Source: Acuticoccus mangrovi (GTDB taxonomy: Bacteria; Pseudomonadota; Alphaproteobacteria; Rhizobiales; Amorphaceae). Taken from it: a stretch of DNA of 64,000 nucleotides. The position numbers and the translations under genes were made by a program. Below are positions 27,866 through 36,503 of the stretch, piece by piece. The stretch covers positions 62,001-126,000 of the forward strand of contig NZ_JAEKJA010000001.1 of assembly GCF_016411865.1 (NCBI RefSeq), written 5' to 3'. Below the pieces are notes generated by a model. The model searched no databases, had not been told where the DNA came from, and saw only the letters and a list, made by a program, of their open reading frames with translations. Numbering within the stretch: the stretch's first letter is position 1; each line of letters opens with the position of its first letter.

Positions 27866-28399
27866 GTGGCTGAGGGCGGCGCGGTCCGCCCCTGCCTCGT
27901 CGTGATGTCCGGCCTCCCGGGTACGGGCAAGACCACCATCGCGCGCCGGGTCGCGACCTCCGTCGCGGGCGTTCATCTGCGCATCGATACGATCGAGGCC
28001 GCGTTGAAGCGGTCGGTGCTCGGCATCGATCCGGCCGAGGATGCCGGCTATTGCGTCGGATACGCCGTGGCGGCGGACAATCTCGTCGGCACGGCGATGG
28101 TCGTCGCCGACAGCGTCAACCCGATCGCCCTCACGCGCGACGCCTGGGCTGCGGTTGCCCGAGCCAAGCGGGCCGGCCTCGTCGAGGTGGAGGTGATCTG
28201 CTCGGACCCGAGCGTGCACCGCCGGCGCGTCGAGGGCCGGGCGTCGGACGTCGACGGGCTCACGCTGCCGACCTGGCGCGACGTGCTGGAACGGACCTAC
28301 GAGCCCTGGAGCCGCGCGCGGCTCGTCGTCGACAGCGCGACGACGAGTGCGCAGGACGCGGCGTCACGCATCGTGGCGGCGGCGCGGGCCGCCGCTTGA
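27866..28399 (+). CDS. AAA_33-type P-loop kinase/ATPase
   Basis: The protein of about 177 residues has an N-terminal Walker A GLPGTGKTT and a DSVNP strand resembling a Walker B-like region of small-molecule kinases (gluconate kinase/zeta-toxin-like fold). A lid-like RRRVEGR stretch follows. It probably phosphorylates a small molecule or nucleotide; the substrate is unknown. The start is uncertain: GTG 27866 or ATG 27905 (directly before SGLPGTGKTT). It is convergent with the amidase gene. Confidence 0.75.
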   Translation: MAEGGAVRPCLVVMSGLPGTGKTTIARRVATSVAGVHLRIDTIEAALKRSVLGIDPAEDAGYCVGYAVAADNLVGTAMVVADSVNPIALTRDAWAAVARAKRAGLVEVEVICSDPSVHRRRVEGRASDVDGLTLPTWRDVLERTYEPWSRARLVVDSATTSAQDAASRIVAAARAAA

Positions 28400-28415
28400 T
28401 CGGGGCCTCGCCCTC

Positions 28416-29786
28416 TCAGTCGCCCCGCAGGATGCGCTCCACCGCGAGGGCGGCCGACATCACCTGTTCGTCGCTGCCGCCGGGGCCGGCGAGGAGGAAG
28501 CCCACCGGCATCGGGGAGGTGGTGGCCGCCGGCAGCGACACGCCGGGCATATTGAGGAAATTGCCGATCGAGGTGTTGCGCAGCGTCTTCATGTTGACGG
28601 CGTTGAAGAGCTCCCAATCGGCGTCGAGCGGGGCGATCTCGGGCGCCACGTGGGCGACCGACGGGCACACCATGAAGGCTCCGTCGAGCCGCTTGGCGAT
28701 GGCGCCCGGGAGCGCGGCGCGGGCGCGGGTGAGCGTCAGGTGCTCGAGTCCCGTCATCGCCTTGCCCCGCAGGATGCGCGCCACGACGCGCCCGTCCATC
28801 TCCTCCACCTCGGGGCCCTCGATCCGCTCGCGGTGGTAGTCGTAGGCCTCCACCGACACGATCGTGCCGCATTCGGCGGTGAGGCGCGCGACCTCCTCGA
28901 CTTCCGGGATGGTGCGGCGGGTGATCTTCGCGCCGGCGCGCTCGAGCCGCGTCAGCGCCCCGTCGAAGGCGGCGACGACGGCGTCCTCGCAGCCGTCGAG
29001 CATCACCGACTCGCACACCACGAGCTCCATGCCCTTGACGTCGCCCCGCCGCGCCGTGGGCATCGCCCCCCTCAGGGCGGCGTCGACGAGCACGCAGTCC
29101 TCCACCGTGCGGGCGAGGGGGCCGACGGTGTCGAGGGAGGGGGAGAGGGGGATCACGCCCTCGGTCGGCACCCGCCCTTCCGAGACCTTGAGGCCGACGA
29201 TGCCATTGAAGGCGGCGGGCACGCGGATCGACCCGCCGGTGTCGGAGCCGATCGCGACGGTCGCGAGCCCCGTCGCGACGGCCACCGCGGAACCGGACGA
29301 CGAGCCCCCCGGTGCCCGCGGCGTCTCCGGATCGTGCGGGTTCACCGGCGTGCCGTAGTGCGGGTTGAGGCCGAGGCCGGAATAGGCGAACTCGGTGAGG
29401 TTCACCTTGCCGAGCGCCACGGCGCCCGCCGCCGTCAGCCGGGCGACGGCGGGAGCGTCGGCCTCGGCGGGGGCGGCGTGGCGGAACACGGCCGAGCCGC
29501 CCGTCGTCACGACGCCCTTTATGTCGAAGAGGTCCTTCCAGGCGACCGGCACGCCGTCGATGGGGGAGGCGGGCGTTCCGGCGGCGTAGCGCGCCTTGGC
29601 GGCGGCGGCCTCGCGCCGCGCCCGATCGGCGGTCACCGCCAGATAGACGGCGGACCCCTCGGCCGCGGCGATGCGCTCCAGGAACACCTCGGTCACCGCG
29701 ACGGGATCGGCATCGCCCGCGAGATAGGCGCGCGCAAGCGGCGCGGCGGCAAGATCGGCGGCACGTTCGGGGGAGAGTTCGGTCAC
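28416..29786 (-). CDS. amidase (amidase signature family)
   Basis: The 456-residue hydrolase has the Ser-cisSer-Lys triad of the family: K84 (VAWKDLF), S162 in GGSSSGS and S186 in SDTGGSIR. It hydrolyses a carboxamide to acid plus ammonia. The start is GTG 29786 with AAAGGTG upstream. It is upstream-adjacent on the same strand to an N-carbamoyl-amino-acid hydrolase-type gene (132 bases apart), which suggests use of an amide or ureido compound as nitrogen source. It could also be a GatA paralogue, but the gene context argues against that. Confidence 0.88.
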   Translation of the reverse strand: MTELSPERAADLAAAPLARAYLAGDADPVAVTEVFLERIAAAEGSAVYLAVTADRARREAAAAKARYAAGTPASPIDGVPVAWKDLFDIKGVVTTGGSAVFRHAAPAEADAPAVARLTAAGAVALGKVNLTEFAYSGLGLNPHYGTPVNPHDPETPRAPGGSSSGSAVAVATGLATVAIGSDTGGSIRVPAAFNGIVGLKVSEGRVPTEGVIPLSPSLDTVGPLARTVEDCVLVDAALRGAMPTARRGDVKGMELVVCESVMLDGCEDAVVAAFDGALTRLERAGAKITRRTIPEVEEVARLTAECGTIVSVEAYDYHRERIEGPEVEEMDGRVVARILRGKAMTGLEHLTLTRARAALPGAIAKRLDGAFMVCPSVAHVAPEIAPLDADWELFNAVNMKTLRNTSIGNFLNMPGVSLPAATTSPMPVGFLLAGPGGSDEQVMSAALAVERILRGD

Positions 29787-29918
29787 GCTGGCACCTTTCC
29801 CGTGAGGCTACCCCCTTCCTCTAGAGCGAGAGCGCCACCCATGGAAGCCGCCTCGCACCGCCTCCCACGCACCGGCTCGCACGCGCCGTCCCGCGGATCG
29901 ATGTCGGCGGCGCGGCGT

Positions 29919-31163
29919 TCAGCTCGGCGGGTTGGCGTCGAGGCGCAGCAGGGCGTCGAGGAGGACCTGGGCGCCGGCGCCGCAGTCGGCCTCGGTGGCG
30001 CTCTCCTCCTCGTTGTGGCTCACCCCCTCCCAGCAGGGCACGAAGATCATCCCCGTGGGGCAGGTTCCCGAAATATAGAAGGCGTCGTGGCCGGCGCCGG
30101 AGATCATCCGCCGGGCGGGCAGCGCGTTCGCGGCCGCGGCGGCCTCCACCGCCTCCACGATGGTGGAGTTGAAGGCGATCGGGTCCTTTCGCCAGATGCG
30201 CGTGACGTCGATCTCCACCTTGCGCCCGTCGGCGATCTCGCGGCAGCGCGCCGTGAAGGCGGCTTCCATCGCCGTGAGCGCCTCGGCATCGGGGTGGCGG
30301 AAGTCGGCCTTGAACGTGGTGGTGCCGGGAATGGTGTTGCGCGAGCCCGGCAGCACCAGCGCCTCGCCGAGGGTGCCGACGCCGGCGGGTCCGAACTCCA
30401 GCGCCACCGCTTCGATCGCGAGCGCCACCTCGGCGAGCGCGTTCATCGCGTCGCGCCGCATGGGCATCGGCGTGGTGCCGGCGTGGCTGTCGCGCCCGGT
30501 GATCACCCCGTCGAGCCACACGATGCCCTGGCCGCCGGTGACGACGCCGATGGTCTTCTCCTCGGCCTCGAGGATCGGCCCCTGCTCGATGTGAAGCTCC
30601 ACGAACGCCTTGAAGCGGCGCTCGCCCACCGTCTCCGGCCCCTTGTAGCCGATCCGCTCCAGCTCCTCGCCGAACGACTTGCCGTCCCGGTCCGTCCCCG
30701 CGAGCATCGTCGCCATGTCGAGGTCGCCGGCATAGACGCCCGAGCACATCATCGCCGGGGCGAAGCGGGCGCCTTCCTCGTTGGTCCAGTTGACGAGGGT
30801 GAGGGGATGGGTCGTCTCGTAGCCGGCCTCGTTGAGGGTGCGCATCGCCTCGAGCCCCGCGAGCACGCCGAGGATGCCGTCGAACTTGCCGCCGGCAGGC
30901 TGGGTATCGAGGTGCGAGCCGAAGGCGATCGCCGGCGCGCTCGGATCGGTGCCGGGGCGGGTGGCGAACATGTTGCCGATGGCGTCGACGGAAACGGCGA
31001 GCCCCGCCGCCTCGCACGTCGTCTTGAACCAGTCGCGCACCATCTTGTCCTCGTCGGACAGGGTCAGGCGGCGCACGCCCCCCTTCGGGGTCGCCCCGTA
31101 TTGGGCGGTCTCCATCAAGGTCGACCACAGGCGCTCTGGATTGATCTTCAGGTTGGTGCTCAT
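29919..31163 (-). CDS. M20-family Zn hydrolase, N-carbamoyl-L-amino-acid hydrolase / beta-ureidopropionase type
   Basis: The 414-residue metallohydrolase has metal ligands visible as H84 (GSHLDTQPAGG), D95 and E129/E130 (TNEEGARF), plus HIEQGP typical of the HyuC/AllC branch. Such enzymes split N-carbamoyl amino acids, beta-ureidopropionate or allantoate. ATG 31163 has GAGG upstream; the open frame to 31328 is not needed. It is divergent from an isochorismatase-like gene. Close relatives differ in substrate, so the exact compound cannot be called. Confidence 0.88.
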   Translation of the reverse strand: MSTNLKINPERLWSTLMETAQYGATPKGGVRRLTLSDEDKMVRDWFKTTCEAAGLAVSVDAIGNMFATRPGTDPSAPAIAFGSHLDTQPAGGKFDGILGVLAGLEAMRTLNEAGYETTHPLTLVNWTNEEGARFAPAMMCSGVYAGDLDMATMLAGTDRDGKSFGEELERIGYKGPETVGERRFKAFVELHIEQGPILEAEEKTIGVVTGGQGIVWLDGVITGRDSHAGTTPMPMRRDAMNALAEVALAIEAVALEFGPAGVGTLGEALVLPGSRNTIPGTTTFKADFRHPDAEALTAMEAAFTARCREIADGRKVEIDVTRIWRKDPIAFNSTIVEAVEAAAAANALPARRMISGAGHDAFYISGTCPTGMIFVPCWEGVSHNEEESATEADCGAGAQVLLDALLRLDANPPS

Positions 31164-31342
31164 AACGTCCTCGGCAGGGCTCGTCCGCGGTGGCGAGTTA
31201 GGCGTGGCGAGCCGGGAGTGGCGTGCCGGAAATGGCGTGCAAGGATCGGACCGGCGCGGCGGGTGCGAAGTGGCCCGATAGTTGCCGCGCCCGCCGCTGG
31301 AAAGCAACCATACGGCGCGATGGCGCATGGAGGATGGGACGA

Positions 31343-32032
31343 ATGGGTACGGAACGGGTTTCCGACGAGGAATTGAAGGCGGCGCTGGAGGTGGTGTTCC
31401 GCGCCAACCGCGAGGTTTACGCCGGGCGGGGCTTTCAGCGCCGCATCGGCTTCGGCGAGCGGCCGGCGCTCGTCCTCATCGACCTCGCCAACGGTTGGAC
31501 GCGGCCGGGCCACGCCTTCTCCTGCGCCGGCATGGACGAGGTGATCGCCGCCAACCAGAGCCTTCTCGAAGCCTTCCGCGCCAAGGGGCTTCCCATCGTC
31601 TACACGACCACCGCCTATCAGGTTCCCGAGGGGCCGGGGGCGGACACCGCCGCGTGGGGCGCCAAGATCCCGCTCAGCGAGCTGCGGGTGGGCTCGGAGG
31701 CGGCCGAGATCGATTCCCGCATCGCCCCGCGCGAGGGCGAGCTCGTCATCACCAAGAAGATGGCGTCCGGCTTCCACGGCACCAATCTCGCCTCCTGGCT
31801 GACGGCGCAGAAGGTGGACACCATCGTCGTCACCGGCGTCACCGCGTCGGCCTGCGTGCGCCACACGCTGGAGGACGGCATCGCCAACGGCTTCCGCACC
31901 ATCTGCCCGCGCGAGGCGGTGGGCGACCGCATCGCCGGCGCGGTGGAGTGGAACCTTTTCGATATCGACGCGAAGTTTGGCGACGTGATGCCCGTCGAGG
32001 AGGTGCTCGACCACATGCGCCGCAACGACTGA
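31343..32032 (+). CDS. isochorismatase-family amidohydrolase (N-carbamoylsarcosine amidase-like)
   Basis: The 229-residue cysteine hydrolase has the triad D47 (LIDLAN), K138 (ITKKMASGF) and C171 (TASACVRHT). The extended N-terminus and the AFSC element resemble N-carbamoylsarcosine amidohydrolases, which release ammonia and CO2 from carbamoylated amines. The start is ATG 31343, with GGAGG 10 bases upstream. The gene is followed 82 bases later by mmsA on the same strand. Confidence 0.87.
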   Translation: MGTERVSDEELKAALEVVFRANREVYAGRGFQRRIGFGERPALVLIDLANGWTRPGHAFSCAGMDEVIAANQSLLEAFRAKGLPIVYTTTAYQVPEGPGADTAAWGAKIPLSELRVGSEAAEIDSRIAPREGELVITKKMASGFHGTNLASWLTAQKVDTIVVTGVTASACVRHTLEDGIANGFRTICPREAVGDRIAGAVEWNLFDIDAKFGDVMPVEEVLDHMRRND

Positions 32033-32114
32033 GGTTCTCGCGCCGCCCCCTTCCGCTCGCCCGCCTTTCCCCTGTAGAGGTGGGAACAATGCCAAGGGTT
32101 CTGGAGCGATAGCG

Positions 32115-33611
32115 ATGCGTGAGGTGGGTCATTTCGTGGGCGGGCGCCATGTGGCGGGCGCCTCGGGGCGGACGGCGGACGTGTTCCGCCCTGCGACCGG
32201 CGAGGTCCAGGCGAAGGTCGCACTCGCCTCTGCCGACGAGGTGCGGGCGGCGATCCGCAACGCCGCCGAGGCGCAGCCGGCCTGGGCGGCCGTCAACCCG
32301 CAGCGGCGGGCGCGCGTGATGATGCGCTTCGTCGACCTCCTCAACCAGAACATGAACGAGCTCGCCGAGCTCCTCGCCGCCGAGCACGGCAAGACCGTGC
32401 CCGATGCCAAGGGCGACGTGCAGCGCGGGCTCGAGGTCGCCGAGTTCGCGATCGGCATTCCGCACCTCATGAAGGGCGAGTTCTCCACCGACGCCGGACC
32501 CAGCATCGACATGTACTCGATGCGCCAGCCCCTCGGTGTCGTCGCCGGCATCACGCCGTTCAACTTCCCGGCGATGATCCCGATGTGGAAGTTCGCCCCG
32601 GCGATCGCCTGCGGCAACGCCTTCGTGCTGAAGCCCTCCGAGCGCGACCCGTCCGTCCCGGTCCGCCTCGCCGAGCTGATGATCGAGGCGGGCCTTCCCG
32701 CCGGCATCCTCAACGTGGTGCAGGGCGACAAGGTGGCGGTCGACACCCTCCTCACCGATCCGGCGGTGATGGCGGTGGGCTTCGTCGGCTCGTCCGACAT
32801 CGCCCAATATGTCTACGCGACGGGCGCGGCCCACGGGAAGCGCGTCCAGTGCTTCGGCGGCGCCAAGAACCACATGATCGTGATGCCCGATGCCGACATG
32901 GAGCAGGCCGCGAACGCGCTCATCGGCGCCGGCTACGGCTCGGCGGGCGAGCGCTGCATGGCGGTTTCGGTGGCGGTGCCGGTGGGCGACAAGGCCGCCG
33001 ACGCTCTGATGGAGGTGCTGAAGCCCAAGGTGGAGGCGCTGCGCATCGGACCCTCCGACGATCCGGACGCCGACTTCGGCCCCCTCGTGACCCGCGCCGC
33101 GGTAGACCGGGTGCGCTCCTACGTCGATCGCGGCGTGGAGGACGGCGCCGAGCTGGTGGTCGACGGCCGCGGCTTCACCCTGCAGGGCTACGAGAACGGC
33201 TTCTACATGGGGGCGTGCCTGTTCGACCACGTGACGGCCGACATGGCGATCTACAAGGACGAGATCTTCGGCCCCGTCCTGTCGGTGGTCCGCGCCAAGG
33301 ATTACGAAGAGGCCGTGCGTCTGCCGACAGAGCACGAATACGGCAACGGCGTCGCGATCTTCACCCGGGACGGCGACACCGCGCGCGACTTCGTCAACCG
33401 CGTGGAAGTGGGCATGGTCGGCGTCAACGTGCCGATCCCGGTGCCGCTCGCCTATCACACCTTCGGCGGCTGGAAGCGCTCCGGCTTCGGCGACCTCAAC
33501 CAGCACGGCCCCGACTCCATCCGCTTCTACACCCGCACCAAGACGGTGACCTCCCGCTGGCCCGGCGGCGTCAAGGAAGGCGCCGAGTTCGTCATGCCGG
33601 TGATGCGCTAG
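32115..33611 (+). CDS. mmsA: CoA-acylating methylmalonate-semialdehyde dehydrogenase
   Basis: The 498-residue aldehyde dehydrogenase has the catalytic C281 in GERCMAVS and TPFNFPAMIPMW typical of the MmsA branch. It converts (methyl)malonate semialdehyde to propionyl- or acetyl-CoA with NAD+. This step occurs in valine, inositol and reductive pyrimidine/beta-alanine breakdown. Neighbouring ureido hydrolases make the beta-alanine/beta-aminoisobutyrate route a reasonable inference, but no transaminase or dihydropyrimidinase is adjacent. Confidence 0.93.
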   Translation: MREVGHFVGGRHVAGASGRTADVFRPATGEVQAKVALASADEVRAAIRNAAEAQPAWAAVNPQRRARVMMRFVDLLNQNMNELAELLAAEHGKTVPDAKGDVQRGLEVAEFAIGIPHLMKGEFSTDAGPSIDMYSMRQPLGVVAGITPFNFPAMIPMWKFAPAIACGNAFVLKPSERDPSVPVRLAELMIEAGLPAGILNVVQGDKVAVDTLLTDPAVMAVGFVGSSDIAQYVYATGAAHGKRVQCFGGAKNHMIVMPDADMEQAANALIGAGYGSAGERCMAVSVAVPVGDKAADALMEVLKPKVEALRIGPSDDPDADFGPLVTRAAVDRVRSYVDRGVEDGAELVVDGRGFTLQGYENGFYMGACLFDHVTADMAIYKDEIFGPVLSVVRAKDYEEAVRLPTEHEYGNGVAIFTRDGDTARDFVNRVEVGMVGVNVPIPVPLAYHTFGGWKRSGFGDLNQHGPDSIRFYTRTKTVTSRWPGGVKEGAEFVMPVMR

Positions 33612-33620
33612 GAACGACCC

Positions 33621-33647
33621 CCGCCACCGGCACGCGCGCCGGTGGCG
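33621..33647. terminator. bidirectional hairpin between mmsA and the aldolase gene
   Basis: A perfect 11-bp stem (CCGCCACCGGC / GCCGGTGGCGG, 6-nt loop) begins 10 bases after mmsA and ends 18 bases before the convergent aldolase stop. It has no T-run, but the stem strength and position fit a shared terminator. Confidence 0.55.
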
Positions 33648-33664
33648 GATGTCGTGAGCGGTGC

Positions 33665-34426
33665 TCAGAGGGCGAATTCGTCTAGGGCGGCCTTGGCGGC
33701 GGCGAGGAAGAGGCCGATGTCGGACGGGCCGGCGATGAGGCGCACGCCGTGCTCGTGCAGCTCGCGGGGCGTGCGGCCGGGGCGGACGATCGAACCGAGC
33801 CACTTGCCGGTCGCGAGCACGTCCTTCTCCACCCGCTCGCACATCGCGAGCACCCGCTCGTCGCCGAGCTGCTCCAGGAGGCCGAGCGAGCCGGCGAGGT
33901 CGTTGGGGCCGAGGAACAGCCCGTCGATCCCATCGACCGCCGCGATCGCGGCGATGTTCTCCACCGCCGCGGTGTGCTCGATCTGGGCGATCAGAAGAAG
34001 CTCCTCGTGCGCGGTCTTCACATAGTCGGGCTCGGTGCCGTAACCGGACGCGCGGATGATCGGTGCCGCATAGCCGCGCTTGCCGAGCGGAGGATAGCGG
34101 CAGGCCTCGGCGAACACGCGGGCCTCCTCCACGGTGTCGACCATGGGCGCCATGATCGACCGGAAGCCCCGGTCGAGGACGAGCTTCAGCAGCGTGGGAT
34201 CGGCCGCCGGAACGCGCAACAGCACGTCGCCCCCTGCCGACAGCACCGCCCGATGGATGGCGACCGCCGTGTCGAGATCGGCGACGCCGTGCTCGTTGTC
34301 GAGAACGATCGTCTTCCAGCCGAGCCGCACCGCCGCCTCGGCGATTTCCGGAGAGCCGGTCGAACTCCACATCCCGACGACGGTCTCGCCACGCTTCAGG
34401 GCGGCTTTGATGGGATTGGGCGCCAT
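33665..34426 (-). CDS. HpcH/HpaI aldolase family protein
   Basis: The 253-residue class II (metal-dependent) aldolase has the conserved VGMWSSTGSPEIAE start, LDNEHGV (catalytic region), IAQIEHTAAVENI (metal-binding Glu) and FLGPNDLAGSLG. It cleaves or forms 2-keto-hydroxy acids, releasing pyruvate and an aldehyde. The start lies 4 bases after the tctA stop, so it is the last gene of the tctCBA operon. The transported carboxylate, or a product of it, may be its substrate. Confidence 0.9.
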   Translation of the reverse strand: MAPNPIKAALKRGETVVGMWSSTGSPEIAEAAVRLGWKTIVLDNEHGVADLDTAVAIHRAVLSAGGDVLLRVPAADPTLLKLVLDRGFRSIMAPMVDTVEEARVFAEACRYPPLGKRGYAAPIIRASGYGTEPDYVKTAHEELLLIAQIEHTAAVENIAAIAAVDGIDGLFLGPNDLAGSLGLLEQLGDERVLAMCERVEKDVLATGKWLGSIVRPGRTPRELHEHGVRLIAGPSDIGLFLAAAKAALDEFAL

Positions 34427-34430
34427 AGTG

Positions 34431-35948
34431 TCAGGTTTCCTCAGGGGTGAGATGGGCGGACGTACGGCCGCGTGTGAGCTGTAGACCCGCCCGAATCAAG
34501 AGCAAGGCCCACAGGAAGAGGGTGAGGGCGCCGAGCACGGCCGCCACCGGCCGCTCGAAGAAGGCGACGAGATCGCCTTGGGATTTCATCATGGACACCA
34601 TGAAGTTGTCCTCGAGCACGCGCCCGAGGACGATGCCGAGGATCGCCGGCGCCATCGGAATGCCGTTCTCCTCCATGAAGAAGCCGGCGATGCCGAGGAC
34701 GAGCACGATCCAGATGGCGAGGGTGGAGCCGGTGATGGCGTAGGCGCCCACCAGCGAGGAGAGGAGCACCATCGGCATCAGCACGGTGCGTGGGACCTTG
34801 AGGATCATCGTCGCCGCGAGGATCGCGAGGCCGCCGGTGAACACCATCACGATGTTGGCGACGAAGAAGGAGCCGAAGAGGGCACCGACGAGCGTCGGAT
34901 CGTTGGTGAAGATCTGCGGCCCCGGCGTCAGCCCCTTCATGAAGAGGACGCCGATGGCGATCGCCGTCACCGAATCGCCGGGGATGCCGAACACCAGCGC
35001 CGGCGTCCACGCCCCGGCGACGCCGGCATTGTTGGCCGAGCCGCCGGCGGCGATCCCCTCGATGGAGCCTTTGCCGAAGCGCTCGGGCGTCTTGGAACCG
35101 CGCTTGGCGAGGGCGTAGGCGATCCAGGCGGCAATGTCGGCGCCCGCCCCCGGCAGCGCCCCGATGAGCGTGCCTAGGATGCTCGACTGGGCGATCACCC
35201 GCTTCAGCCGGCCGATCGCACCGACGGCGCCCGACAGCGCCGCGGCGACGCTTTCGAGCGACAGCGTGAGCCGCTCCACGTTGGCGCCGGCCCGCGCGTT
35301 GCGCAGCACCTCCGACATCGCGAAGAGGCCGATCATCGCCGGAATGAACGAGACGCCGTCGTAGAGCTCGACGTTGCCGAAGGTGAAGCGGGGATGGCCG
35401 ACGGCGACGTCGATGCCGATGGAGGCGACGAACAGGCCGAGGAAGAGGGAGGCGAAGTTCTTCGCCACGGTGCCGGAGCCGGCGAGGATGGCGCAGGTGA
35501 TGCCGAGCGTCGCCAGCCAGAAATTCTCGAAGCTCGAGAAGCCGATGGCGAAGCGGGCGAGCTGCGGGGCGGCGAGCGCCAGGATTGCGACGCCGACGAT
35601 CCCGCCGATCGCCGCCGTCAGCAGCGAGACAAAGAGGATCTTGCGCGCCGACCCCTCCTGCGAGAGGCGAAAGGAATCGTCCACATAGGCCGCGGAAGCC
35701 GGCGTGCCGGGCATTCGGAGCAGCGCGCCCGCGATGTCGCCGGCGAAGATCGCCGTGGTGGTGGTCGCGGTGATCGCCGAGATCGCCGGCACCGGGTCCA
35801 TGAAGTAGGTGAAGGGCACCAGCAGCGCCACGGCCATCGTCGCCGTCAGCCCGGGCATCGCCCCGACGAAGGTGCCGTAGAGCGTGGCGATGACGATGAC
35901 GGTGAGATTGTCGGCGGTGAAGACGGCCGCGAGAGCGTCGGTGGGCAT
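34431..35948 (-). CDS. tctA: tripartite tricarboxylate transporter large permease TctA
   Basis: The 505-residue membrane protein has about 12 hydrophobic segments and the TctA signature near the N-terminus (GAMPGLTATMAVALLVPFTY), plus GIPGDSVTAIAIGVLFMKGL-like repeats. It forms the sodium- or proton-coupled import channel together with TctB, fed by the periplasmic TctC. The ATG at 35948 follows tctB by 27 bases on the minus strand. Confidence 0.94.
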   Translation of the reverse strand: MPTDALAAVFTADNLTVIVIATLYGTFVGAMPGLTATMAVALLVPFTYFMDPVPAISAITATTTTAIFAGDIAGALLRMPGTPASAAYVDDSFRLSQEGSARKILFVSLLTAAIGGIVGVAILALAAPQLARFAIGFSSFENFWLATLGITCAILAGSGTVAKNFASLFLGLFVASIGIDVAVGHPRFTFGNVELYDGVSFIPAMIGLFAMSEVLRNARAGANVERLTLSLESVAAALSGAVGAIGRLKRVIAQSSILGTLIGALPGAGADIAAWIAYALAKRGSKTPERFGKGSIEGIAAGGSANNAGVAGAWTPALVFGIPGDSVTAIAIGVLFMKGLTPGPQIFTNDPTLVGALFGSFFVANIVMVFTGGLAILAATMILKVPRTVLMPMVLLSSLVGAYAITGSTLAIWIVLVLGIAGFFMEENGIPMAPAILGIVLGRVLEDNFMVSMMKSQGDLVAFFERPVAAVLGALTLFLWALLLIRAGLQLTRGRTSAHLTPEET

Positions 35949-35975
35949 GGTCGCAGGGATCCCGGGCGCGGAGGG

Positions 35976-36458
35976 CTACCAGGCGTAGGGCGTCAGGACG
36001 CCCCACGGCAGCGGCACTCTCAGAAGCGAGTAGAACACGGCGTGGACGGCGATGGAGGCGACCACCGCAAGGGTCGCGGCGGTCAGGGGATGGGCGCCGA
36101 AGGTGAGGGCGGCCGCCCCGACCGCGAGGAGCGCGGCGATGTGAAAGCCGAGTGGCCCGAGGAGGACGGCGAAGGCGATCACGACGAGGCACAGGATCGC
36201 CGGCCGCGCGAGCCCCGCGCCGAAGCGGGCGGCCGGCGGCGGGGCCGCGGCGGCGGGCGGGGTCACGGCCCTCGCCCGCACTACGCCCGAAACGGCGATG
36301 AGCGCGCCGCACACGATCATCCCCACCGCGGCGATGGAGGGGAAGAAGTCCGGCCCGTAGGCGAGGCCCGCCATCATCGGGAAGGTCTGCGCGACGAGGA
36401 ATACCGCCACGCCGAAGGCGACGAGGAGAAGGCCGAGGAGGCGATCGTCTATCTGCAT
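35976..36458 (-). CDS. tctB: tripartite tricarboxylate transporter small subunit TctB
   Basis: The 160-residue protein has four predicted membrane helices, with an Ala/Pro-rich cytoplasmic link in the middle (about 65-80). It is of typical length for TctB and lies in the expected order between tctC and tctA. Confidence 0.88.
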   Translation of the reverse strand: MQIDDRLLGLLLVAFGVAVFLVAQTFPMMAGLAYGPDFFPSIAAVGMIVCGALIAVSGVVRARAVTPPAAAAPPPAARFGAGLARPAILCLVVIAFAVLLGPLGFHIAALLAVGAAALTFGAHPLTAATLAVVASIAVHAVFYSLLRVPLPWGVLTPYAW

Positions 36459-36503
36459 CGTATCGAAGGGGAGGCGGGAGGCGGAGCGCCTCCCGCCGCC
36501 GTC

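Noticed and set aside
25390-27939. 849-codon minus-strand Leu-rich open frame
   Set aside because: It is the antisense reading of the CAG-rich repeat gene; it has no start context or domains, and its Leu repeats mirror the Gln codons.
31211-31238. Two 14-bp tandem units (12 of 14 identical) before the isochorismatase gene
   Set aside because: Too short and GC-rich to separate from chance; no symmetry or promoter relation.
28347-31376. 1009-codon plus-strand open frame
   Set aside because: Antisense to the amidase and M20 hydrolase genes, which have full catalytic motifs.
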